From: Epiperipatus broadwayi
Lineage: Eukaryota; Onychophora; Udeonychophora; Euonychophora; Peripatidae
DNA length: 64,000 nucleotides
Reading direction: 5' to 3'
Assembly (NCBI GenBank): GCA_028023455.1
Contig: JAQFVV010006506.1
Coordinates: 496,501 to 560,500, forward strand
In this document: positions 11,839 through 21,744 of the stretch, in pieces
Layout: each line of letters begins with the position of its first letter
Position numbering within the stretch: the stretch's first letter is position 1
The notes under the pieces: generated by a model
What the model was told of the DNA's origin: nothing
What the model saw: the letters and a program-made list of their open reading frames with translations, nothing else
The model's database searches: none
Program-made: the position numbers and the translations under genes

Positions 11839-12039
11839 ATTAGATATTAAATATAATTGTTCTGTTATATTTAAAAATATACACATATATCATTAGAACA
11901 TCATAAGTATATAAAAATAGCATTAAAAATACTAAGACTAGTCCAGCACTTTATCTGATGCCTAACTATTGAGAAGAAAATCTGAAATTTTAAGACATTC
12001 GTATGTCTAAAAATCCAGCTATCTAACCCAAATAGCCAT

Positions 12040-12470
12040 ACACAGTTTATGGAAATTTACATAGCATTAACTTTAAAAAATTTGAAATTCAATTAAAGCT
12101 GACAATGATTACTATGTAATTGAAAGCACTTCGAAAGAATTTAAACTATAATATTGCATTTATCATTAATTATTTGTTTTACATGTATATATTGTAATGA
12201 TGTGTACATATACACATTGCATAAGTATGTGTAATATATATGAGTTATATAATTTTTTTACTATCATAGCAAGATTACCACTATATGTCAATATTTAATA
12301 GTTTAGAAAAAAAAGGAAAAGTTAAAATAAAAAAGTACTAATATTGGGAAGTGGGTTAAAAATTATTAATTATAATTTATCTTTCTTTTATTTTTTATTT
12401 TTTTTGTGTGTATTCTATTTTTATATAATTCTCAAAAGTAATTTTGGTTAAAAGCACTTTTTAGTTAAGT
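12040..12470. other. AT-rich spacer
   Basis: Nothing recognised. Confidence 0.4.
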
Positions 12471-13720
12471 TTTTTTTTCTCAATGATGAAAGCTTTGATT
12501 CATCAAAAAGACAAAATACACAACAGTTAAAAAGGTTTACAAAGAGATGATTACATTGCAAAATGAAACTCAAGTACAATATGGTGAAGGGGAAGGGAAT
12601 ACATATGAGATGGGAAGAGGATATGGAAAGGGTGTGTAGTCTGTGTAGTCCAGGCAAAAAAAACACTTTGGTAAAGAGAAATGTCGATAGGCTTGGTTGC
12701 CCTGGTGAATTGATAGGAGGATCCATGTGTTACATTAGCCTTGGAGGAATTGCTATATGTTAAGTCTTTAGAGTTTTGAGGATGGATGAGGAGATTTCTG
12801 AGTTATGCTTAGATGCAATGGGCTGAGTTTTGTCTCTTGTAGATGAAGAATATTAGTTTTGCCATTGTACTTGGAGTGGCATCATGATGGGTCATGTTGT
12901 TCTTTTTGATTTGCTTTTTATCTTTGGTAAAGAAAACCATGGTCTGAAAGGAAGGAAAATCCAGAGGGCAAGGAGATGGAGACTTTGGAATAAGTTCTTT
13001 GATGATGATGTTCTTAGTTAAGTTTTGTTTGAAATTCAATTTGGATAAAATTTGGGTAATTTTGAAAGTTTTAGTTCTATAGTTTAGTTCTCTGCCCATT
13101 TTTTCCGCTAGGGGAAACGGCCATCTTTAAACTGTTTGAAAGAATGAAAAGCAATATGAAGAAAAACAATTTTGAAATGGAAAAATTACATATATTGATG
13201 TAAAGGCCAAAAAACACTGGAAAACTTGTTATCAATAATTTTAGTAGAGTAAATGAGAAAAGTGAATGCAATTTTAGGTGGTTAGTTACCCCAGAGGGGG
13301 GGGGGTCTGAAGAAAAAGATTGTTAGAAAATGGCCTAAATATTTGGAACAGCACACAAAAAACTTTGTTAGCAAGTTCTGAGTGACAGGAAATTGGAGTA
13401 GGAGAAATATCTAAGAGTCTAAGAGGGAATAAAACCCTTTATGGTCCATGAAACAGTTGAACCACCCACCAAACAGGGAGGGAAAATAGGTAGTTAGTTG
13501 CTGAAAAGCACAAGGCAGACATAGGGAAATTGTGTTAAAAATGCACTAAAACTGAGAGTTAGTAAATGAAAAAGCACATTGGCAGCAAAATAAGGCCTTT
13601 GAGGTCAAATAAATATAAAAGGCATCTTTTGCTGCTGCAAAAACAATTTTTTAGAGACATTCTGTGAGAGCTGTGAGGAGAATGACTTGCCAGTAAGAGC
13701 TCCATTTATTGTACAAGATT
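12470..13720. other. Block of unusual composition, unassigned
   Basis: This roughly 1.25-kb block is purine-rich on the + strand and visibly less AT-rich than its surroundings. It contains overlapping short frames on both strands: 12563-12763 plus, 12809-13099 minus (96 codons) and 13077-13271 minus (64 codons). The two minus frames overlap and could be one frameshifted reading. No known domain was recognised. It may be an old transposon body. Similar purine-rich text continues to about 13720. Confidence 0.35.
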
Positions 13721-15840
13721 AATTAGGTTCTGGTGATTTCAGGCTGGTTAAATAAATAATATAGGACTACATTTGGTGTAATTAAAATGGAAAAATAAGG
13801 GAATAATTAAAAATGTACTAATTAAAAAATAAATATCAGATGGATTGATAGTGTGAATGAAAACTCAAGCAGGGGTAGGGTCAGATTGTTCAAGACAATT
13901 TATTAGAAAATTTTGTCTAAAATAATAATAAATAAATAAGATAGTTGACCTGAGAGTTAGCCAAGGCCAACCAGCAGCAGTGAATAAAATCTACAAGCAT
14001 ATAAGATGAGGAAGTTCAGCATGATGAAACCATCTTTCTATGATGGTGACAAGAGAGAAATAGTTAGATCCAAAAGCTGGGTGTTCTTTCATTTATCCTC
14101 CACTTGTCTTCTGTGAACCATTATTAAGATGCAGTGGTATATTAATCTGACTTGCCTTTTGCTGATGTTTGAATCTGCCATGCCAAATCAATGGAAACAG
14201 CCCATTCCATTTGACATAGATCCAAGAAGCAGCATCACAATACTAAAATATACACCTACCATGAATCTGATCAGATCAGAAGTCTGTGATGATCACCCAT
14301 ATAAAAAACTCAGAGACTGTACAAAATCCTAGGTAAATACATTCGTTGATGTCATTAATAGAATTTTTTAATTCTTAATATCTGTATTGAACTTTTAAAT
14401 TTTCTCTTAAATAGAATTTTAATTATCATTCTAAAGTATTCATATATTGTGTTGTTTTTAATATTCCTTATTATTTATGTTATATTAATTAATAAATGTC
14501 TTGTAAATTATTATGTTTCTCTCTCAATTTAATTATGAGTAAATAGACAATTATATTTAAGTATTCTGTGATGCTAATCTCATGTTTTTATTTGCTAGTC
14601 AGGGGTCAAGTGCTTGGAGCATGTTTACATTATCTCTTAGGGTCTAGTCTAATTGACTAAATGGCGCCCTAAGGTTTAAACTGATTATAAATATCCCTAT
14701 GAGATGTTTCATGTTTCATGCAGCCAGAGAGAGTTACCTTTGTCTGGAAAGTGAAAAAGTGACCATTGATTTAATATTTGTATTAAATCTCGGTCTGACC
14801 GGGGTATGATTAATATGTAAATATTAATCATATTTACTTCTCTGCTTGATTAATGGGGATGCAAGTAAAATAATTAATGATAAATTAAGAGCCAATAACT
14901 TAAATTATAAATATCAAAAGAAAAATAGTAATAAAAAATAAGTAAAGTTTTTGTTCCAATCTCGTAAATTTCAAGTACAAACTACTTCAAATGTTTAAAA
15001 AAAATCGGCAAAAAGGGATATCCTGTTACAATATATTGTAACCTCGTTACATGCATGTTTTTTGTAAATGTGTATGCATTTTTATTATGTCTTGTAAATG
15101 TTATAAAAGTCATACGTAAAATAAATTAAACATTTTTAAAATAATAATAATAATTGTAAGAAATTAAAAATTTATTGAAATTCTTTATTGTAAAATTGAC
15201 TAATTTAAAATAACAAGTAGACATGGAAGTCAATTGCAAGATGACTAGAAAAAAAGAACTCTGACATCTTCTGGTTCTCCAATAAAAGTAAGGTAAACAT
15301 TTTGACTTCTTTATTCCACTGCCTGGATAATTGACGTTAAGAAAATTTTAATACTTATCTATGTGGATGTAAGTCAGTTGTAGGGCTTCAGAGTGCCTCA
15401 CCCTGAAATATTCACAGATATAACTTCTTATGGACTTTAAATTTAAAAAATGCCTTTGTAATCAAAAATAATTCTCCCAACTTAGTAATTGATTGTGGGT
15501 GTTAAAATATATGCCACTTGACCTTGACACTTGATTGTACAAGGACCCTAGCCATCCAATTAATTGCTGGGCAAATGAAAATACTCTAGTGTAAATAGAT
15601 TAATAGACTAGAAAGAAAGGAACTTAATGAAAATACACCCCAGAATAGGTTGAAAATATTTAGTAATAAAGATTCTTATAGTCATTCATATACTTCTATT
15701 CAAAATTCTTTCAATGTAAAAGAAAACTGAGCTTCAATTGGATATAAATATGTAAATTACTAAAACTGGTATAAAACTTAAATAAATTGTTATAAATGAA
15801 GATTTTTTCTCGTCCACATTATGTGTAGATGTAAATCATT
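13720..15840. other. No gene recognised
   Basis: The frame at 14129-14332 (+, 67 codons) begins with a hydrophobic run (YINLTCLLLMF) that could pass for a signal peptide, but nothing else supports it. An LTR-like sequence at about 14595-14805 is discussed among the findings. Confidence 0.35.
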
Positions 15841-15844
15841 ATTG

Positions 15845-16055
15845 TCAAGCATTATCAATCCACTGCAAGATGAAGATGTCTCCACATTCAATCGATATTC
15901 TCCAATATTTAGCTTCTCTTCTTCACATCACTCCAGTACACTTTATTTTGTCTATTCATCTCACATGTGGTCTCTTTCTGGATCTTTTACAATCTCTTGC
16001 AATCCAGTTTAAGATTTCAATTGTCCATCTATTATTATCTCTTCTAGCAACTTGT
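15845..16055 (-). pseudogene. RTE-type LINE ORF2 C-terminus remnant
   Basis: The minus strand reads RRDNNRWT, then LNWIARDCKRSRKRP and VRWIDKIK. This matches the basic motif near the C-terminus of RTE-type ORF2, whose usual form is R..DNRWT, W.PR..KR.RGRP, RW.DDI. A stop (after CTGVM) interrupts it, and the frame then continues degenerate. Upstream reverse transcriptase sequence is missing. The fragment could come from the same LINE family as the endonuclease remnant at 4245-4800, but the two pieces do not overlap. Confidence 0.7.
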
Positions 16056-16059
16056 AAAT

Positions 16060-16963
16060 ATAAATTGTTATATTATTATATTAATTAAAATTATTGTTAT
16101 TAATAATTTTATTGCTCATTTATTTCTAATCTGAATTCCAGGTAGATTATTTTACTTTGTCTTTTAATAATATCATATATGTGGGGAAGATATCATCAGG
16201 AAATATGGCTAGATCTACATAAAGGAATGTTCTTTAAGTGGCCCAACCCAGTCTTTATCCACAACTATTATTAAAAATAAAAATTGTATAGACACTATAC
16301 CCTGTACATGATTGCCAATTTGGTTTCATAATTCCTCTTGACTAAATTAATTGATGACATTTTATCTTTGATTTATAGTTTTGATCAATTATCATTGCCA
16401 GTAGTATCTTATACTATTGACAACTACTACCATTATAAAATATATAATATTGATCCATCTATAAATTTAAACACTGTTTATTTATTTTATTTATTTTGGT
16501 GGTATGAACTTATCTTAACTCACCAACCTTCAAATAATAGACTTCTACTTATAGCAGGAATAAATTTTACTTAAAATACTAAGGGAATTTTTATAAAAAA
16601 TTAACCAATGGCCCAATTATTTGGAAATCTACATCAGTGAATCGATTTGTTTCTAATAAGATCAGATAATATGTTTATTTTCAGAAAATCAGAGTTAAAA
16701 CATTATAAAGTAAGACATCAGACAATTGTGAGATATTGGATTGCACCACATACATTACCTACAATATTATAGAATGTCATGAGATAAGTTCAAACCTAGA
16801 ACATAAAACTGCTGGCTATAATTATCACCATATATACACATAAGGTAAGCTCATAGGATCGAAATTTCTGGGCTCTAAAGGAAGTCACAGTATTCATCCC
16901 AAGATTGCATAACTTGCCAGTAGTAATGAAAGTAACCATCATAGTTAAATATTGTATATACCC

Positions 16964-16970
<7 letters not shown>
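16060..16970. other. No gene recognised
   Basis: AT-rich; the frame at 16338-16574 (+) shows no motif. Confidence 0.4.

Positions 16971-16971
<1 letters not shown>

Positions 16972-17020
<49 letters not shown>
16972..17020. repeat. (TA)n microsatellite
   Basis: About 24 TA repeats just outside the left PLE arm. Confidence 0.95.
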
Positions 17021-17023
<3 letters not shown>

Positions 17024-17229
17024 TATTAATCAATGTCTGTATTCCAATTATAATAAAATATATATAATTATTCAAAACAATACAATAATTAATACGTAAC
17101 AATATTTTAAACAAATATATACCAATTTAATAGAAGTACTTTCAACTATCTATGTAGTCGTTGTCAACTAGACTCAAATTGTATTAGAAAAAACCGTTAC
17201 AAATGTAAACAAAAGTAATATGTCATACA

Positions 17230-17915
17230 TCAATTTTCCCACAATTCATTAATTTTTATATTGGCGATCTGTCTATTTATCAACTGTTGCTTTTCACTTT
17301 TTATTAACATAGCTTCTTTAATTTTGCGTTTATTATTATTTCTTTCAATACACAGAATTTTAACTTTATTAAAATCAAAATCAAAACCATAATTACATGT
17401 TACATTATGATCAAAAAATACTGATGGTGATACATCATCATTTCTAACATTCTCTTGTCTTGATTTTTGCACTCGTTATATAATAACAAATGCTCCCTTG
17501 ATCTTTTCTCCAATGTCTCGAGATTCCCCAATATATGCCTTTCCACAAACACATAGCCATTTATATATATAACTTTGATTTAAAATACTACATCTATTTT
17601 TTGAATTATTTATTAATCTATTTAAATTAGGAGTAGTATAAAATGCAACTCGACATATATTTTTATATATCTGTTTTATAAATTTAACCTGTTCATTACA
17701 AATAAATGGTATTGATATCCAAGTATATTTTATTTTATCAATATCTATAGCATCTAAAATATTTCTATTATTATTAAACTTAGTAACAATATTATAAATT
17801 AATTTATGATCATATCCAACATTTAACAAATCCATAATAAATACATTTATGTTACTTATTTTATCAGAACTATATTTACATAATTTATTATTCCTAAATA
17901 AAAATGATTTTAAAC
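17230..17915 (-). pseudogene. PLE GIY-YIG endonuclease region, left arm
   Basis: This is the C-terminal half of a Penelope-like protein, whose GIY-YIG nuclease nicks DNA to prime reverse transcription. The minus strand reads a linker (FIMDLLNVGYDHKL), then YKWLCVCGKAYIGESR, which carries the Y and YIG of the motif and a C-x-C pair, then SVFFDHN and the C-terminal INRQIANIKINELWEN. A frameshift just after YIGESR breaks the frame near 17475, so the two frames are 17476-17940 and 17230-17472. The first ten residues of the upper frame (MPNDALPICL) come from adapter sequence, not from the element. Relative to the right arm, this copy keeps the intact C-terminus. Confidence 0.85.
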
Positions 17916-17947
17916 AGATCGGAAGAGCGTCGTTAGGCACGTCTGAA
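17916..17947. other. Illumina adapter sequence embedded in the assembly
   Basis: Bases 17916-17933 are AGATCGGAAGAGCGTCGT, an 18-base exact match to the start of the standard TruSeq-type read-2 adapter. Bases 17937-17947 (GCACGTCTGAA) match the other adapter (GCACACGTCTGAA with AC missing). In the right arm the same position (about 18615-18647) has ordinary PLE sequence, with both flanks colinear. This is therefore non-biological sequence that has replaced native bases. Confidence 0.93.
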
Positions 17948-17949
17948 TA

Positions 17950-18239
17950 TCAAGGAATATATCCTCTTTTTTCAATATCTTTTATTACCATACAATAATC
18001 TAATTTATTTTTATTACGTGTAACTTTAATATCTAAATACTGAATTGACTTTTTTTCTTCAAAAGATTTACTCCATTTTAAACCTTCTAAACTATTTAAT
18101 TCATTGAATAATACATTTATAATATCTAAACTTCCACAAACGAAAACATCATCAACATACCTGTAATAAATTTTAATACCTTGGCAATATATATTAGTAT
18201 TAAGAATTATATCTTCATATCTTGATACCACAAAACTAA
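17950..18239 (-). pseudogene. PLE reverse transcriptase fragment, left arm
   Basis: The minus strand encodes FVVSRYEDIILN, then YYRYVDDVFVCGS, which includes the YVDD catalytic motif of reverse transcriptases, then KSIQYLDIKVTRNKNKL. The upstream fingers region and the first catalytic aspartate are absent. The segment that should precede it (GLPVVSQIC in the right arm) is replaced by residues translated from adapter-like sequence (LHDALHIS). Confidence 0.85.
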
Positions 18240-18244
18240 TATGT

Positions 18245-18260
18245 AGAGCGTCGTGAAGAG
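18245..18260. other. Second adapter-derived patch
   Basis: AGAGCGTCGTG (18245-18255) followed by AAGAG matches the TruSeq-type adapter AGAGCGTCGTGTAGGGAAAGAG with an internal deletion. It replaces the native GLPVVSQ codons seen in the right arm at about 18298-18320. Confidence 0.8.
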
Positions 18261-18261
18261 G

Positions 18262-18297
18262 ATAGGCCATCCGTAATCCATTTTACGGATGGCCTAT
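18262..18297. repeat. Perfect hairpin at the axis of the PLE palindrome
   Basis: ATAGGCCATCCGTAA and its exact reverse complement TTACGGATGGCCTAT flank the loop TCCATT. The right half encodes the TDGLPM reverse transcriptase motif. Both element copies begin here, so this is the fold-back point. Confidence 0.9.
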
Positions 18298-18613
18298 GGG
18301 ACTTCCTGTAGTTTCACAAATATGTAGTTTTGTGGTATCAAGATATGAAGATATAATTCTTAATACTAATATATATTGCCAAGGTATTAAAATTTATTAC
18401 AGGTATGTTGATGATGTTTTCGTTTGTGGAAGTTTAGATATTATAAATGTATTATTCAATGAATTAAATAGTTTAGAAGGTTTAAAATGGAGTAAATCTT
18501 TTGAAGAAAAAAAGTCAATTCAGTATTTAGATATTAAAGTTACATGTAATAAAAATAAATTAGATTATTGTATGGTAATAAAAGATATTGAAAAAAGAGG
18601 TAATATTTCTTGA
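18283..18613 (+). pseudogene. PLE reverse transcriptase fragment, right arm
   Basis: The frame reads TDGLPMGLPVVSQICSF, then SRYEDIILN and YYRYVDDVFV (YVDD codons at 18404-18415), then SIQYLDIKVTCNKNKL. It stops after RGNIS. The DGLPMG motif and YVDD box identify the reverse transcriptase palm. Everything upstream of DGLPMG is missing. It differs from the left arm by a handful of substitutions (for example VTC for VTR). Confidence 0.87.
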
Positions 18614-18639
18614 TATTCAAATGTGCAATAACATAAATT

Positions 18640-19260
18640 ATCGGTTTAAAATCATTTTTATTTAGGAATAATAAATTATGTAAATATAGTTCTGATAAAA
18701 TAAGTAACATAAATGTATTTATTATGGATTTGTTAAATGTTGGATATGATCATAAATTAATTTATAATATTGTTACTAAGTTTAATAATAATAGAAATAT
18801 TTTAGATGCTATAGATATTGATAAAATAAAATATACTTGGATATCAATACCATTTATTTGTAATGAACAGGTTAAATTTATAAAACAGATATATAAAAAT
18901 ATATGTCGAGTTGCATTTTATACTACTCCTAATTTAAATAGATTAATAAATAATTCAAAAAATAGGTGTAGTATTTTAAATCAAAGTTGTGCAATATATA
19001 AATGGCTATGTGTTTGTGGAAAGGCATATATTGGGGAATCTCGATGTACATTGGAGAAAAGATCAAGGGAGCATTTGTTATTATATAAAGGAGTGCAAAA
19101 ATCAAGACAAGAAAATGTTAGAAATGATGATGTATCACCATCAGTATTTTTTGATCATAATGTAATATGTAATTATGGTTTTGATTTTGATTTTAATAAA
19201 GTTAAAATTCTGTGTATTGAAAGAAATAATAATAAACGAAAATTAAAGAAGCTATGTTAA
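18640..19260 (+). pseudogene. PLE linker and GIY-YIG endonuclease, right arm
   Basis: The open frame from 18724 gives 178 residues: linker (MDLLNVGYDHKLIYNIV), a middle region with FICNEQVKFIKQIYKN, then the GIY-YIG nuclease near residues 90-120 (IYKWLCVCGKAYIGESR, then LEKRSREH) and SVFFDHN. A small deletion around 19245 shifts the frame, so the protein ends at KLKKLC instead of the C-terminus kept by the left arm. The same frame upstream of 18724 (FLFRNNKLCKYSSDKIS) is also PLE. Confidence 0.87.
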
Positions 19261-19500
19261 TAAAAAGTGAAAAGAACAGTTGATAAATAGACAGAGAATA
19301 TAAAAATTAATGAATTGTGGGAAAATTGATGTATGATATTACTTTTGTTTACATTTGTAACGGTTTTTTCTAATACAATTTGAGTCTAGTTGACAACGAC
19401 TACATAGATAGTTGAAAGTACTTCTATTAAATTGGTATATATTTGTTTAAAATATTGTTACTGTATTAATTATTGTATTGTTTTGAATAATTATATATAT
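19261..19500 (+). repeat. PLE family A 3' UTR
   Basis: Non-coding 3' end with the family signature TTGAAAGTACTTCT (about 19411-19424), ending beside a short TA run. The same signature is found at 43.44 and 43.69 kb (reverse) and at 55.29 kb. Confidence 0.75.
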
Positions 19501-20110
19501 ATGATAAACAAAACAAGTTATAAATTTCGTAACTTGCTTATAGCTTGCATTTTATGACCACTTGATGGGGCTTTACCAATAGCCCACTATCAAACTTTGT
19601 TTACATAAACGCTGAGAGAGATAGAATTCAATATCTCTTTCAAATTGTGAGTTATATTTAATTGACTAAGAATCTTGCTCTAGGTCTGACTGCAGTATAA
19701 ACTCAACATTTGGATAATCTGATTCAACAGAAGTGAAAAGAAAGACTTTCATTAACTTGAAACTAATATAATTGATTGAAGTGAAAAAGTTGGGTCGACA
19801 TAAAAAATATCAACCATAATTGTTCTCCTGTGTACTTGTGTTTTTACTACTTGAATTGATTTCTGCTATATATAATCTAAAATTAATACTACAAATTATT
19901 ATGTATGCGTTATACTAATAATATAAAATGTTGGAGTTGATCTTTATAATGATATCTATAACTCTTTTTATTATAAAGATTTAATGGAGTAGCTGGAAAA
20001 CTGAAGAGTGATTGAAGTTTAAATATTACGTCAATAACATCGTGTAAGACGTTTGAATTCCAGTTATTCTACATATCGTGCCAAATTTAAATGTCTTTTT
20101 TTTTTTGTAT
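19500..20110. other. No gene recognised
   Basis: AT-rich, nothing supported. Confidence 0.4.
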
Positions 20111-20111
20111 G

Positions 20112-20205
20112 TCAAAGCATCGGCCGGGAAGTAAACCCTCGACAACTGTCTGAAAGCAACTACTTGCTTGCAAGGCGGCTGCGCTGACCTCTCGGCTAAA
20201 TGTCT
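20112..20205 (-). mobile_element. tRNA-derived SINE (family copy 2, inverted)
   Basis: Read on the minus strand: A box TAGCCGAGAGG (20198-20188), a near-perfect match to the pol III consensus; the family segment GTCAGCGCAGCCGCCTTGCA; B box GGTTTACTTCC (20137-20127); then GGCCGATGCTTTGACA as in copy 1. The body beyond 20112 is not distinguishable from flanking DNA. Confidence 0.78.
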
Positions 20206-20209
20206 GTTT

Positions 20210-21740
20210 TAACTATTAATATTAGCAAAAAAATATAATAAGTGAGTATTATTATATTTGTTTTTATTGTTAAATAAAGATTTAGCAATATGAGATGTTG
20301 AAGATATTGATCTTTCAAAAGGATGTTGAAGATATTGATTAGATCTAAATTGTTTAAATTTCTCTATAGATACAGTTGTGTTTTTCCACTGATTTAAAGA
20401 CTTTATCTTCACCGGTGTAATAATTAATGATTTTGTATTTAAATCAAGAAGTCTTTTTAATATATTATTATGTTTAAATGAAAAGATGCCTTTTTAAAAT
20501 AAAAGTCTTAAATTAACAATTATAAGAAGAGCAAAATCCAATTATAATCCAATAGAGCCTTAGCTATTTGTAAGGAAGATGTATGCAGCCAAATCCGTTT
20601 AGTTTACTTACACAATTAATGCGATTTATTGTAACATTTCTAAGACGCAATAGTATTTAAAGTCAATTATTTTAAAGCTTGCAGTAATATCTCGTGATTT
20701 TATTTCTTTATTTTTTTAATTTTATATAAAATGAATATTAAATTTGTATTAAATCTGTCAATAGTTTATTTCTTCATTCAGTATATATTAGGTATGTATC
20801 TTGGATTTATAATTGTTGTAAGGTTTAAACTATATATATTTTTACCCAGTCTAGCGACAGCAATTGGTCCTCCAAAATTCACCGTTAAACAAGAATATTG
20901 TATGCAAAATAAGCATTTATAATGGCTGTCTTTGGTTCAGCTAAAAAAAATTACACTTTAAGTTGGGAATATTACGTTAAAAAAATTATTTATCGAGTAT
21001 ATATAACAATTGCAAGAAAAAATTCATAATTAAAAAACTATTAATGTACGTTATACGCTTGTGTAAATTATGCTGTGTGTATTATGCATGTATTTACTTA
21101 AAATATGCATTTATGTATGTATGATAATGCAACTTAAAACTATATAAAAAGAAAAAAACATATAAGATAAAGTTATTACTTCCTATGATCCATTCACCCA
21201 CCAATCATTGTTATCCAGTTTGGTTTCCAAGCTCAAAGAATTTCTAGACTTTTTGGTGGTCATATTAGTAAACAGAATCTCTCTTAGAAAATGTTTAATA
21301 TCCCTAGTCAGAAAAAAATGTGTGTTTTCATTGTCCAAAAGGTATAGTAAAATAGACTGCAAAAATGAAACTAAACTAGCATTTAACAATTTTTTAGTGT
21401 TCTTCCGCACAACATTATTATAAAAAAATGCGCACTGAAGTTTCTTTTTAAAAAAAAATTATACTACAATATTATACTATATTACTTACATGAAATTATT
21501 AAAATTAAAAAACAATATTTAATAACAAATTATTTGTTTGACCATAAAGATTGGTTCTTTATTATTAGTGTAACAATAGCCAAATAAACGTCAGATACAT
21601 TACGAAAACTTAATCACAGTAATCATTAAAAAAATGTCAGCATATTAAAAAAAAATTTAATGCATTCTGCGTTTGCATATTGCATTCAGTATTTAATGCT
21701 TTTATTATAATGTGTACTATACTCATCTAGACAAACAAAT
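20210..21740. other. No gene recognised
   Basis: Short frames at 20209-20412 minus, 20731-20922 plus and 21183-21423 on both strands have no recognisable motif. The 20209 frame begins inside SINE-flanking sequence. Confidence 0.4.
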
Positions 21741-21744
21741 ATGA

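Larger units (their letters stand above)
11357..12036 (-). mobile_element. Retrozyme-like tandem repeat, two units
   Basis: Two direct copies of a unit start at GAGTTCGCAAAACAAACTCT (11357 and again near 11742). The hammerhead motifs in the two units put their predicted cleavage sites at 11406/11405 and 11791/11790, exactly 385 bases apart, so cleavage at both would release a 385-nt minus-strand RNA. Unit 2 has a roughly 76-bp insertion (about 11849-11925) and is truncated near 12036. There is no coding capacity. Metazoan retrozymes are described as tandem non-autonomous elements of this size with type I hammerheads. A third, diverged member lies at 30441-30985. Confidence 0.75.
17058..19500. 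mobile_element. Head-to-head pair of 5'-truncated PLEs (family A)
   Basis: Bases 17058-18276 are the reverse complement of 18283-19500, with very few differences outside two patches. Each arm is the 3' part of a Penelope-like element: the end of the reverse transcriptase, a linker, a GIY-YIG endonuclease and the 3' UTR with TTGAAAGTACTTCT. Both arms start at the same point in the reverse transcriptase, and the axis is a perfect 15-bp stem (18262-18276 and 18283-18297) with a 6-base loop. The left arm has lost native sequence to Illumina adapter sequence at two places (separate entries). The pair may be a real snap-back insertion or a library or assembly chimera. Confidence 0.85.

Noticed and set aside
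12935-12955. GAAAACCATGGTCTG, resembling the GAAA plus helix III plus GUC part of the hammerheads
   Set aside because: No CUGANGA box or helix II occurs upstream, so the match is chance.
14129-14332. 67-codon frame with a hydrophobic start, followed by a donor-like AGGTAAAT
   Set aside because: The stop codon precedes the donor, no partner exon was found and the residues match nothing I recognise.
16875-17114. 79-codon minus-strand frame with an Ile-Tyr run
   Set aside because: The run is the TA microsatellite; the rest has no features.
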